Assembly: GCA_900170005.1 (NCBI GenBank) | Contig: LT827128.1 | Span: forward strand, 186,001 to 250,000 | Direction: 5' to 3' | Length of the DNA: 64,000 nucleotides | Source: Gordonibacter massiliensis (ex Traore et al. 2017) | GTDB lineage: Bacteria > Actinomycetota > Coriobacteriia > Coriobacteriales > Eggerthellaceae | In this document: positions 19,530 to 28,243 of the stretch, one piece after another | Numbering within the stretch: the first letter of the stretch is position 1 | Layout of the letters: every line of letters starts with the position of its first letter | The notes under the pieces: generated by a model | Database searches by the model: none | What the model was told of the DNA's origin: nothing | The model's input: only the letters and a program-made list of their open reading frames with translations | Made by a program: the position numbers and the translations under genes

Positions 19530-22500
19530 GTGAGAAGCGCGTTCAACAAAGAAGTCGCCCGCTCCATCACCCATTCGCTCGGGCGCTTCCTGGCCATCGC
19601 CGCCATCGTGGCGCTGGGCACCGGTTTCTACGCCGGGTTGCGCATGACGGCACCCGACATGAAGCTGGCGGCCGACGCGTTCTACGACGGAACGCACCTC
19701 ATGGACGTGCGCGTGCTCTCGACGCTCGGGCTCACGGACGACGATCTGCAGGCGCTGCGCGGCGTGGAGGGCGTGCAGGCGGTCATGGGCGCCTACGAGA
19801 CCGACGTCATGGCCGACGTGGGCGACGAGCAGTACGCGGTGCGCGTGCATTCGCTGCCCGCCGCAGCGCTCTCGTCGGACACCTCCGATGGGGTGAACGC
19901 CCGCTCGGACGACGCGGACTACCTCAACCGGCCCATCCTGACGCAGGGGGCGTGGCCGACGAAGAAGGGCGAATGCGTGCTGTCGTCCGACCTTGTGGTG
20001 GCCGAGAACGCGCGCATCGGCGACACGGTGCGCATCACCGAGACGACCGAGGGCATGGAAGACGCGCTGGCCGCCGACGCGTACACGGTCGTCGGGTTCG
20101 TGAGCTCGTCCTACTACGCGACGTCTTCGAACCTGGGATCCACGTCGCTCGGCAGCGGGTCCATCCAGCAATACCTGTACGTGCCCGAGAGCGACTTCTC
20201 CGACGACCTGCCCTACACCGAGGCGTTCCTCACGGTTGCGGGCGCGGCCGACGAGCGCTCCTCGAGCGCTGCGTACGACGACCGCGTGGCGGAGGTGACG
20301 GAGCGCATCGAGGCGCTGGCGCCCGCGCGCGAGCGGCTGCGCGTCGAGGGCCTGCGCGCCGACGCTCAGGAAGAGCTCGACGAGAAGCGCGCCGACTACG
20401 AGCAGAAGAAGGCCGACACCGAGACGCAGCTTGCCGATGCGAAAGGGCAGCTTGACGACGCCGCGGCCGCCATTGCCGACAACGAGCAGAAGCTGGCCGA
20501 CGGGCAGGCGAGCTACGACAACGGCGTCGCGAAGCTGGCGAACCAGCGCGCGAGCGCGCAGCAGCAGCTGGCCGCCGCCGAGCAGCAGCTGGCCGACGGC
20601 CGTGCGCAGGTGGAGGCTGCACGACCCGCCATCGAGCAGGGGCGGGCGGATTTGGCCAGCGCGTGGGCGCAGTGGCAGCAGGTATCCGATGCGCTGGCGC
20701 AAGCGTGGGCCGATTGGCACGCGAACGCCGATCCGCTCTACGCGGCCAGACAGCAGATGCAGGACGGCATCGCGGCTTTGAACGCGCAGATCGAGGCGCT
20801 CGACCCGGATGACCCCGATTACAACGTCAAAAAGGCGGCCCTCGAGCAGCAACGGGACGCCCTCGTCCAGCAGCTGGCTCGGTTCGAACAGGACCACCAA
20901 GGCGACTTCGCCGCGCTGGAGCAGGCGAAGGCGGCTCTCGACCAGGAGCAGGGCAAGCTCGATACCGGCAAGGCCGAGCTCGACCGGCAGCAGGCCGCCT
21001 TCAACGAGCAGAAGGCCCAATTCGATGCGGCCGCAGCGCAAGCGGAGCAAGGGGCGGCCGACCTTGCCGCAGCCCGCCAGCGGGCCGACTCGCAGCTGGC
21101 GGCGGCCCAGCAGCAGCTCGACGCGGCCGCCGCGCAGCTGGCGAGCGGACGCGACCAGCTCGCGCAGGGCAAGGCCGACTACGAGAGCGGCCTGGCGGAG
21201 TACGAGAGCAAGAAGGCCGAGGCCGATTCCCGGCTGGCCGACGCCGAGCGCCAGCTGAACGACGCTCAAAGGCAGATCGACGACTTGGAGAACCCGACCT
21301 GGTACGTCATGGACCGCACGGCCAACTACGGCGTGGCCAGCTTCAACGCCGACGCCGACCGGGTGGACAGCATAGCGCAGGTGTTCCCGTTCATCTTCTT
21401 CCTCGTGGCGGCGCTCGTGGCGCTCACCACCATGACGCGCATGGTGGAAGAGGAGCGCATGCTCATCGGCACCTACAAGGCGCTCGGGTACAGCCGCGCC
21501 CGCATTACGGCGAAGTACCTGGTGTACGCTTCCATCGCCAGCGTGGCGGGCAGCGCCGTGGGCATCGCCGTTCTGTCGCAGGTGCTGCCCGCGGTCATCA
21601 TGCAGGCGTACGGCATCATCTACTTCGTGCCGTCGCAGCCGCTTCCCCTGGCCATCGACGCGGGCTTGGCGGCGTTGGCGGCCGGCCTCGGCGTGGGCGT
21701 CACCCTTGCTGCCACGTGGGCGGCGGCGACGGCCACGCTACGCGAGCGTCCGGCCACGCTCATGCTGCCGCGCGCTCCCAAGTCGGGCAAGCGCATCCTG
21801 CTGGAGCGGGCGGCGCCCCTGTGGCGGCACCTCTCGTTCTCGTGGAAGGTGACGTTCCGCAACCTGTTCCGCTACAAGAAGCGCTTCGTCATGACGGTCA
21901 TCGGCATCGCGGGCTGCACGGCGCTGCTGCTCACGGGGCTGGGGCTGTCCGACGCCATCAACGACATCATCGACAACCAGTTCGGCAAGATCACCAAGTA
22001 CAACGCCATGGTGTCTCTCGAAGACGACCTGACGGGCCAGGAGCAGGGGGAGCTCGACGAGGTGCTGGGCGACTCGCAGCTGGTGAGCGACCATGCGCGC
22101 GTGCAGCGCGAGAACATGCTGGCCACCGGGCCAGACGATGCCGACCAGCACGTGCAGGTGATCGTGCCGCAGAACGCGGCCGACATCGACCGCTTCGTGA
22201 TGATGCGCACGCGTCTGGGGCACGACCCGATCGAGCTCGGCGACGAGGGCGTCGTGCTGAGCGAGAAGCTCGCCACGCAGCTTGGCGTGGGCGTGGGGGA
22301 CGCGGTCTCCTTGACCGAGCAGGACGCCATCGGCAACGCCACGGGATCGCCGCACGAGGCCACGGTCACGGGCGTCATGGAGAACTACATCTACAACTAC
22401 GTGTTCATCGGGCCCGAGCGCTACGAGCGGTTGATGGGGGAGGAGCCGCCGTACTCCACCGTGCTGGCCATCGCGACCTCCGACGTGGATCGGCGCGCCG

Positions 22501-22994
22501 AGCTCAGCCGGGAGTTGGGCGGCCTGGACGGCGTGAAGACCGTCGCGTACAACGACGAGACCATCGACGCCTACCGCGACATGCTCTCGAGCGTGAACAT
22601 GATCGTGGTGGTGCTGGTGGTCGCCGCTGCAGCGCTCGCGTTCATCGTGCTGTACAACCTCACGAACATCAACATCACCGAACGCGTGCGCGAGATAGCC
22701 ACGCTCAAGGTGCTCGGCTTCACGCCGCGCGAGGTGGACGCCTATATCTACCGCGAGACCGCGCTGCTGTCGATCATCGGCAGCTTGGTGGGGTTGGTGC
22801 TGGGCGTGTGGATGGAGAGCTTCGTCGTGGTGACGGCCGAGGTCGACCAAGTGATGTTCGGCCGCGTTATCCATCCCGCCAGCTTCTTGATAGCCTTCGC
22901 GCTCACCATGCTGTTCACGGTGTTCGTCATGGTGGCTATGCGTCGCAAACTGGCAGGCGTCGACATGGTTGAGAGCCTGAAGTCCAACGAGTGA
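19530..22994 (+). CDS. ABC transporter permease, FtsX family, with long coiled coil
   Basis: 1154 residues from GTG 19530. The order is an N-terminal membrane helix, an extracytoplasmic MacB-like domain, and then about 260 residues (roughly 270-590) of Ala/Gln/Asp-rich heptad repeats (coiled coil). A first FtsX block follows (VFPFIFFLVAALVALTTMTRMVEEERMLIGTYKALGYS), then a second periplasmic domain and a second FtsX block (ERVREIATLKVLGFTPREVDAYIYRE). This architecture is common in Gram-positive bacteria. It is probably an envelope-spanning mechanical exporter or regulator; the substrate is unknown. Confidence 0.92.
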   Translation: MRSAFNKEVARSITHSLGRFLAIAAIVALGTGFYAGLRMTAPDMKLAADAFYDGTHLMDVRVLSTLGLTDDDLQALRGVEGVQAVMGAYETDVMADVGDEQYAVRVHSLPAAALSSDTSDGVNARSDDADYLNRPILTQGAWPTKKGECVLSSDLVVAENARIGDTVRITETTEGMEDALAADAYTVVGFVSSSYYATSSNLGSTSLGSGSIQQYLYVPESDFSDDLPYTEAFLTVAGAADERSSSAAYDDRVAEVTERIEALAPARERLRVEGLRADAQEELDEKRADYEQKKADTETQLADAKGQLDDAAAAIADNEQKLADGQASYDNGVAKLANQRASAQQQLAAAEQQLADGRAQVEAARPAIEQGRADLASAWAQWQQVSDALAQAWADWHANADPLYAARQQMQDGIAALNAQIEALDPDDPDYNVKKAALEQQRDALVQQLARFEQDHQGDFAALEQAKAALDQEQGKLDTGKAELDRQQAAFNEQKAQFDAAAAQAEQGAADLAAARQRADSQLAAAQQQLDAAAAQLASGRDQLAQGKADYESGLAEYESKKAEADSRLADAERQLNDAQRQIDDLENPTWYVMDRTANYGVASFNADADRVDSIAQVFPFIFFLVAALVALTTMTRMVEEERMLIGTYKALGYSRARITAKYLVYASIASVAGSAVGIAVLSQVLPAVIMQAYGIIYFVPSQPLPLAIDAGLAALAAGLGVGVTLAATWAAATATLRERPATLMLPRAPKSGKRILLERAAPLWRHLSFSWKVTFRNLFRYKKRFVMTVIGIAGCTALLLTGLGLSDAINDIIDNQFGKITKYNAMVSLEDDLTGQEQGELDEVLGDSQLVSDHARVQRENMLATGPDDADQHVQVIVPQNAADIDRFVMMRTRLGHDPIELGDEGVVLSEKLATQLGVGVGDAVSLTEQDAIGNATGSPHEATVTGVMENYIYNYVFIGPERYERLMGEEPPYSTVLAIATSDVDRRAELSRELGGLDGVKTVAYNDETIDAYRDMLSSVNMIVVVLVVAAAALAFIVLYNLTNINITERVREIATLKVLGFTPREVDAYIYRETALLSIIGSLVGLVLGVWMESFVVVTAEVDQVMFGRVIHPASFLIAFALTMLFTVFVMVAMRRKLAGVDMVESLKSNE

Positions 22995-23563
22995 CGCCCT
23001 TCGCCTCCCGCCTCCGGCGGGGGCTCGCTGCTCGGGCAGTCCTGGGCTCGCACGAAGCGTCCGCTGGACGCTTCGGCTCGTGCGGAACTCGCATCGAGCC
23101 CCCGCCGGAGGCGGGAGGCGAAGGGCTGGCCCTTGCTTGACGTTCGGCGGGGTGGGGAAATTCGACCTGCGGGGTCTTCGGCTCGTGCGGAACCTTCCGC
23201 CGGCTCCCTTCCCTCGGTGGTGGAGGCGGATTGCCGCTTGATGGTCGACGGACGGGGAATTCTTTCTAATCGATTTATTCTTGTTTGCAAAACACCAGGT
23301 CGAGTATGTAAATCAGACCATAGGTATTACGCTTTTTCAACCATTTAAGCGCTTATAGGGGATGCAGAGGGGCGGAGCTGATTGTTAGAGTACCCTGCGA
23401 GAGGTCGAATTCGTTTCGTGTGATCGGCTCGGTTCTGTCGGGCTGGATGAAGGTGCGCAAGCCCCCCGCGCGCGCCGAACGCGATCCTCGCGGGCCCGCG
23501 AGACCAAGCACCTGGCGGGCCCGGCAGCACTCGGTCTTATCGTAAAAGAGAAAGGATCTCCTC
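22995..23563. other. 569-bp intergenic region with a large nested palindrome
   Basis: It begins with a long hairpin repeat (22996-23126). The remainder, to 23563, has A+T-richer patches near 23270-23340 and no gene. It ends in the ribosome site GAAAGGAT of the MCFRPA gene. Confidence 0.5.
22996..23126. repeat. nested palindromic repeat (32-bp perfect arms)
   Basis: The arms 22996-23027 and 23095-23126 are perfect complements. A second hairpin (GCACGAAGCGTCC and its near complement) sits inside. No T-run follows. It could stop transcription of the ABC operon or be a dispersed repeat. Confidence 0.65.
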
Positions 23564-23733
23564 ATGTGCTTCAGACCAGCAGCTATTGATGCGGGCGGCC
23601 CCGTGAAGTGCCCCAAGTGCGGCGCGGAAGTTGCCGCAAACCTTGACGCATGCCCGAACTGCGGTGCCAAGGCTACCCCTGCTCCCGGCTTCCCCGGAGC
23701 CCTCCCGGTGCCCCCGGCACCCCCGGAAAGTAG
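23564..23733 (+). pseudogene. MCFRPA-type small zinc-ribbon protein, frameshifted
   Basis: It starts MCFRPAAIDAGGPVK and has two CxxC knuckles (CPKC and CPNC) forming a zinc ribbon, then a Pro/Gly tail. In the present frame the protein runs on to 23986, straight through an intrinsic terminator at 23771-23814. One base more in the C-run near 23699-23705 would give the tail PPGAPGTPGK and a stop at 23731-23733, before the terminator. This is either a real frameshift or a base-calling error in a C-run. The function of these proteins is unknown. Confidence 0.6.
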
Positions 23734-23770
23734 CAACCCCTTTCGTCGACCTCCTCTTTCAACGGCGAAC

Positions 23771-23814
23771 GCAAGACCCTCGGTTTTCTCTCTGGCCGAG
23801 GGTCTTGCCGTTTT
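23771..23814 (+). terminator. terminator after the MCFRPA gene
   Basis: A perfect 13-bp stem GCAAGACCCTCGG/CCGAGGGTCTTGC with a 12-base loop, followed by CGTTTT. Confidence 0.75.
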
Positions 23815-23926
23815 CGGGGTGGCGTGCGGGGTTCGCCGGCGGTTCCCTCCCTTCGCCGCGGCGCGGGCGCGGTCGGCGGATCCGAGGACTTCGCCACTCG
23901 GCTTTCCGCGGCTTCGGCGCGCGCCG

Positions 23927-24190
23927 TCAACCCCCTGTTTCGGCGTTTGCCCGGTCGATGACGGGAAAGTGGTACGTGCGGTATGAGGCCTCCGCGTCAA
24001 AATAAGCCCCTTGGTGTAATGCGTGAAGCGCGTCGATTCCGTATAGTACGTCCTGTGCTGCACGGTACGCACCGCGCGGGTGCCAAGGTCGAACCCCCTG
24101 AATAGGCCTTCCGCACCTTGTTCGCCTTTCAAGGCTTCGCGGAACGCTTGCCGTGCAGCCTCTTTTTTGCCGGGACGCGGCCTTGGTCAT
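23927..24190 (-). pseudogene. broken small gene with two compensating frameshifts (candidate)
   Basis: The minus-strand ATG at 24190 begins MTKAASRQ. The frame then has to shift at an A6 run (about 24164-24169) to read KKEAARQAFREALKGEQ and on to RFTHYTKG. It shifts back near 24015 to read AYFDAEASYRTYHFPV and reaches a stop at 23927. The spliced 87-residue reading is protein-like throughout, whereas each single frame is not. No family is recognised. Confidence 0.35.
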
Positions 24191-24276
24191 CGTCCTATAT
24201 TTGCCCGCATCTCGTCGCGACGAGCGTCGATGTGCGTTACAATTGCTAGCTAGCAAGGATCGGAGGGGGAACGCTC

Positions 24277-24459
24277 GTGTGCTATCCCTGCACGCATTGC
24301 GGTCGCTGCCGCGAGGCGGTGAAGCCCGGAACGTGCGCCGCATGCGGATACGTCAACGGCACGGGGGCTGAACGATGCGCGAAATGCGGCACGCCGTTTC
24401 CGCCTCCGCCCGGCGTCAAGCGCCGCAATGCTCGTATGAAGGAGACGGAACCAAGATGA
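24277..24459 (+). CDS. small MCxxC zinc-ribbon protein
   Basis: 60 residues from GTG 24277 with GGAGGGGG upstream. MCYPCTHCGRC is followed by a second set CAACGYVNGTGAERCAKC. It has seven cysteines in CxxC pairs, then PPPPG and a basic tail. Its stop overlaps the trigger factor start (ATGA, 24456-24459), so the two are co-translated. Similar proteins occur at 33.3, 47.3 and 56.8 kb in this window. A metal-binding or redox-associated accessory role is inferred only. Confidence 0.75.
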   Translation: MCYPCTHCGRCREAVKPGTCAACGYVNGTGAERCAKCGTPFPPPPGVKRRNARMKETEPR

Positions 24460-25769
24460 AAGTCACGCAGAAGAAACTCGACGACGGCACGCTGTTTATC
24501 GACGCCGTCGCCTCGACGGCCGAAGTGAGCAACGCGCTCAACAACGCGCATCTCGCGTTCGCCCAGCAGATGGGCATGCGCCCGGAGAAAGACAAGACGG
24601 TGGCCCAGGCCGCCGAGGAGCGCATGGGCATCAAGGACCTCGATTCGGTCGTTATGAACCAGGCGGTGGAGGCCCTCGTGCCGTTCGCCATCGACAAGAC
24701 CGGCGTCATCCCCGCGTTCCCGCCGCAACCCGAGCCCAAGACGGCTCTCAAGCGCGGCCAGACGTTCCAATTCGCCCTGCACCTCACGCCGAAGCCGGAC
24801 TACGAGCTCACGTCCTACGAGCCGGTGTCCATCACCGTCCAGGAGGTGTCCGTCGACGAGAGCCAGGTCGACGCGCAAATCAGCCAAGTGGCCGAGCGCT
24901 ACGCCGAGTTCGTGGCCGACGAGCCGCACCCCGTGCGCAAGGGCGACAGCTGCCTTCTGGCCATGGAGTCCTACGAGAACGGCGAGAAGCTCCCCGGCCT
25001 CACCACCGACGCGCGCACCTACACTACCGGCGCGGGCCTCATGCCCGACGGCTTCGACGAGAACATCGTCGGCATGAACGTGGGCGAGACCAAGACGTTC
25101 ACGTTCGAGGGCCCCGGCATCGACGACGAGGGCAACGAGATCGTCGAGACCATCGAGTGCACGGCCACCGTCAAGGAGATCCAGAAGAAGGTCGCCCCCG
25201 TCATCGACGACGCGTGGGTGGCCAAGTACATGCCCATGTACAAGGATCTGGCCGCCATGCGCGACGACATCCGCAACGGCCTGAACCGCCAGCTGTCGGG
25301 CGAGTACGAGAACTACAAGCGCAACCTCGCCGCCGGCGAGCTGGCGAAGCGCTTCAAGGGCAGCATTGCGGACGAGGTGTACGAGTCCATGTCGCGCAAC
25401 CTCATGAACAACCTGCGCGCCGAGGTTGAGCAGCAGAACATGACGTGGGACCAGTTCGTCGAGCAGCAGGGCGGCGAGCAGCAGTTCAACATGATGATGA
25501 TGATGCAGACGCGCCAGATGCTCGTGCAGGGCTACGCCCTGGACGCGGTGTTCCGCCACGAGGGCCTTGTCGTGAGCGACGAGGACGTGCAGGAGGCGTG
25601 CGCGTCCATGAACCCGCAGAACCCGCAGGGCGTCCGTCGCCAGATGGAGGAGTCGGGCCGCGGTTTCGCGCTGCGCGAGGCCGCCGAGCGCATCAAGGCG
25701 AACAAGTGGCTCCTCGATCACGCGGAGATCACCGTGAAGGACCCGAACGAGGCCCCGGCTGCGGAATAG
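24456..25769 (+). CDS. tig: trigger factor-like ribosome-associated chaperone
   Basis: 437 residues from ATG 24456. The order fits trigger factor: N-terminal domain (KVTQKKLDDGTLFIDAVAS, then VMNQAVEALVPFAI), FKBP-like PPIase domain (VRKGDSCLLAMESYENGEKLPG to FTFEGPGIDDEGNE) and a long helical C-terminal domain rich in Gln/Met (QFNMMMMMQTRQMLVQGYALD). The classic GFRxGKxP ribosome-binding loop is not seen, so the N domain is divergent. It is coupled to the small zinc-ribbon gene. Confidence 0.8.
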   Translation: MKVTQKKLDDGTLFIDAVASTAEVSNALNNAHLAFAQQMGMRPEKDKTVAQAAEERMGIKDLDSVVMNQAVEALVPFAIDKTGVIPAFPPQPEPKTALKRGQTFQFALHLTPKPDYELTSYEPVSITVQEVSVDESQVDAQISQVAERYAEFVADEPHPVRKGDSCLLAMESYENGEKLPGLTTDARTYTTGAGLMPDGFDENIVGMNVGETKTFTFEGPGIDDEGNEIVETIECTATVKEIQKKVAPVIDDAWVAKYMPMYKDLAAMRDDIRNGLNRQLSGEYENYKRNLAAGELAKRFKGSIADEVYESMSRNLMNNLRAEVEQQNMTWDQFVEQQGGEQQFNMMMMMQTRQMLVQGYALDAVFRHEGLVVSDEDVQEACASMNPQNPQGVRRQMEESGRGFALREAAERIKANKWLLDHAEITVKDPNEAPAAE

Positions 25770-25789
25770 CGGAAGCTTTCGAAGGCTAA

Positions 25790-25820
25790 AGAGAACCGGC
25801 TACGGCCGGTTCTCTTGCAT
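25790..25820 (+). terminator. terminator after trigger factor
   Basis: GAGAACCGGC (25791-25800) pairs with GCCGGTTCTC (25805-25814) across TACG. The T-run is weak (TTGCATT). Confidence 0.55.
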
Positions 25821-25830
25821 TCCGGGGCCT

Positions 25831-26082
25831 TTACGTGGTGGTCAGGTCGCCTTCCCTGTCGTCTTCGATGTCCGAGAAGAGGTCCTTCGGCGAGATGCCG
25901 AGCGCATCGGCTATGTGGAAGAGCTTGTTGACGCTGATGTTGCTGATGCCGTTCTCGATCTCGGAGAGATACCCCTTGTTGATGTCGGACATGAGGGCAA
26001 GCTGCTTCTGCGAGATGTTCTGGGCCCTGCGCACCTTGGCGATGCGTTGCCCTAATTGCCTTCTTTTGTTGAAATAATCCAT
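25831..26082 (-). CDS. XRE-family transcriptional regulator
   Basis: 83 residues, one helix-turn-helix domain: LGQRIAKVRRAQNISQKQLALMSDINKGYLSEIENGISNISVNKLFHIADALGISPKDLF. The acidic tail is short. It is convergent to tig and divergent from the long gap before the membrane LuxR gene. It could control that region, but no operator is assigned. Confidence 0.88.
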   Translation of the reverse strand: MDYFNKRRQLGQRIAKVRRAQNISQKQLALMSDINKGYLSEIENGISNISVNKLFHIADALGISPKDLFSDIEDDREGDLTTT

Positions 26083-26623
26083 ACCGTGAAGGCTAACGAA
26101 GCTTATTGGTCATTAATCGGATATATCCGAATAATGAAAAAAAGAAGTTACCAAAATCGGCTGTTTCCCCAACTTGCCGCTTATAGCGGGCGAAAGTTCG
26201 GATTCTCGGCTACGGCATCACCGTAACGCCTTTTCGCCGTCCCGCATTGGCATTCAGAGGCGGGAGCGCTCTTTCTTGCCTTGCATCGCTTCGATGCGAA
26301 AAGGACCGTAGCATCGAGAACCTTTCAACCCTCAAGATTGTGGCGACGCGGCAGCTCGACAGAGCGGTGGTTGCCGGCGCTGAGAAAAGAGGGACGAGGG
26401 GATAAGCTAGGAATCGGTTTGATCGTTTGACCCACTCTCGTATTCGGATATAATCGAAGCTCTCTCGCAGCGCGATGGCGCGAGAGATGTCAAAGTCAAG
26501 ACGAGAAAGCGTAAGCACTAAGACCTTACGCTCGTTTACAAGCCTAATGCGCCATGCCTGAAACTTGGGAGATCGCTGTCGTCTCAGAATAAAGTCCCTG
26601 TTGCACGTACTATTATTCGGGGT
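26083..26623. other. 541-bp gap upstream of the LuxR pair
   Basis: It is A+T-richer than the neighbours, especially 26095-26160. A hairpin CTCTCGC..GCGAGAG lies around 26460-26490, next to TTCGGATATAATCGAAG (26436-26452), a likely -10 region. A minus-strand open frame (26210-26518) has no ribosome site or recognisable features and is not called. Confidence 0.45.
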
Positions 26624-28222
26624 ATGGCGGTGGCGAAGGCATCGTCAAGCGAGTGGATGAAACCGTCAACGGGGGTGACTGTTTCCATGGTTCGTACAAA
26701 CTCATCAGAGGCCTCACCGAAAAGCAAGAGACTCGAAAAAAAGAACGAATGGCTTTTCGTCAATCCCTATCTCATTGCCGGGGTTCTGGGGGCGTCGTTT
26801 TGCTTCACCTGGTTTTTCGCGATCCTGACGACGAGTGATTTTGTAACAGGGGAGGGACATTCGCCATCGGCCGTCGGCATGCTGCATTTTGTATTCGTCG
26901 CCGCACTTTTGCTGACGTACTTTGTCGAATGGCTGTTGTCCAATTGGCTCCAAACCCATCGTATCGTACTTGCGGTGACGGCTCTTGTTTGCGGGGCGAC
27001 CCATTCTTTAGGCGCGTTTTCCGGTTTTCAGCCAGTTTGGGGTTATGCGGTCGCGGCTTTGGCCGGTGTTGGCGTCGCTGCTCTAACGACACTGTGGATC
27101 GAGTTCGTGTGCGTGCTTATGAAAGCCCAGATACGGGCGGCGGTTGCCGCGATGCTGGCACTCTCGTTTCTGTGGTACGTGGGGACGGTTTTTTTGGACA
27201 ATCGCCTGGTCCCTTACATCATCGCGCTCTACGCTCTCCTATCGGGGTTGACGTACTTGTTCTTGCACATGCGTTTCTCACTCATGGACGACCTTCCCGC
27301 TGTACCGGCTAAAGAGTCCGACCAAAGGCTGCAGATCACCTGGAAGCCCTCCCTTCTTACCGTTATGGGCTCGGCGGCTCAGGGATTCGCTTTGTACTGG
27401 TTGCTGGCGCCGGAGGTGCACACCTTCGGCGTGTCCGCGATCATCCAAGGCGGCTCACTGATCGTTTTCGCTTTGCTCCTCGTTGATTCCCGGAAAGCAT
27501 TTTTCCTCAAAGAGTCCTTTATTCGGAAGATGTTTCTTCCCGTGCTTGCTGCATGCATCCTCCCCTTGTTCTTCTTGCCGCAGGAACTCTGGGTGTGGCC
27601 TTGCGTTTTCGCGTTCCTGTTCTCGTTGCTGCCCTATGCCAGCGCCATTTTTGCGACGTGCGAGCATATCGCACGATGCGATTTGTCATCGATAAGGACG
27701 TTCGGATGGGGCAGGCTGTTTTCGTCGTCGGGATTGCTGCTCGGGTTGGCGGCGGGCTGGGTTGCGTTCTCCACTCAGGCGTTCGGCTCCGTTACGCTTC
27801 CGGTGATGGTGACGATCGTTGTTATGTTCTTCATTCTGGTTTCGACGACGATGAGCAAGCAAAGCTATTATCCCGGTGAGGAGCAAAAGCGGGAACCGCG
27901 TGTCGCATTAGGTCCGCACGGGGAAGTAGTGGTTGATTCAGGATACGGAAACGCGGATTCGGGCGTGAGGTTCTTCCACCTGAGATGCGATGCGGTTGCC
28001 GAAAAGTACGGTTTGTCCAAGCGTCAAACCGAAGTGCTCCATTTGCTTGCCAAAGGGCGCAATGCCGAGTACATCCAGAAACAGCTTGTTATCTCGCCCC
28101 ACACCGCCAAGGCCCATATCTACAACATTTATCAAAAAACAGGGTCGCATTCGCGCCAAGATTTGATGGACCTGGTTGAAAACGAGAGCATCGACGAAAG
28201 CTCCCTTGGGGAATCCTTGTAA
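26624..28222 (+). CDS. membrane-spanning LuxR-type regulator (1)
   Basis: Up to 532 residues; ATG 26687 (after GGGGGTGA) is an alternative start. About twelve hydrophobic segments begin at WLFVNPYLIAGVLGASFCFTWFF and end near VTIVVMFFILVSTTM. A cytoplasmic linker follows, and then a C-terminal LuxR helix-turn-helix: LSKRQTEVLHLLAKGRNAEYIQKQLVISPHTAKAHIYNIYQKTG. Such proteins are thought to sense small molecules through the membrane domain and switch on adjacent metabolic genes in Eggerthella. It is followed after 21 bases by a second regulator of the same kind. Confidence 0.9.
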   Translation: MAVAKASSSEWMKPSTGVTVSMVRTNSSEASPKSKRLEKKNEWLFVNPYLIAGVLGASFCFTWFFAILTTSDFVTGEGHSPSAVGMLHFVFVAALLLTYFVEWLLSNWLQTHRIVLAVTALVCGATHSLGAFSGFQPVWGYAVAALAGVGVAALTTLWIEFVCVLMKAQIRAAVAAMLALSFLWYVGTVFLDNRLVPYIIALYALLSGLTYLFLHMRFSLMDDLPAVPAKESDQRLQITWKPSLLTVMGSAAQGFALYWLLAPEVHTFGVSAIIQGGSLIVFALLLVDSRKAFFLKESFIRKMFLPVLAACILPLFFLPQELWVWPCVFAFLFSLLPYASAIFATCEHIARCDLSSIRTFGWGRLFSSSGLLLGLAAGWVAFSTQAFGSVTLPVMVTIVVMFFILVSTTMSKQSYYPGEEQKREPRVALGPHGEVVVDSGYGNADSGVRFFHLRCDAVAEKYGLSKRQTEVLHLLAKGRNAEYIQKQLVISPHTAKAHIYNIYQKTGSHSRQDLMDLVENESIDESSLGESL

Positions 28223-28243
28223 CTTGTCGGACTGAGTTCCAGA

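Noticed and set aside
20340-21290. Internal repeats in the ABC permease gene as a possible repeat array
   Set aside because: The periodicity is that of Ala/Gln/Asp heptads in a coiled coil, not a DNA repeat or CRISPR-like array.
26210-26518. 102-residue minus-strand open frame upstream of LuxR 1
   Set aside because: No ribosome site, no recognisable features, and it covers the likely promoter region of the LuxR gene.
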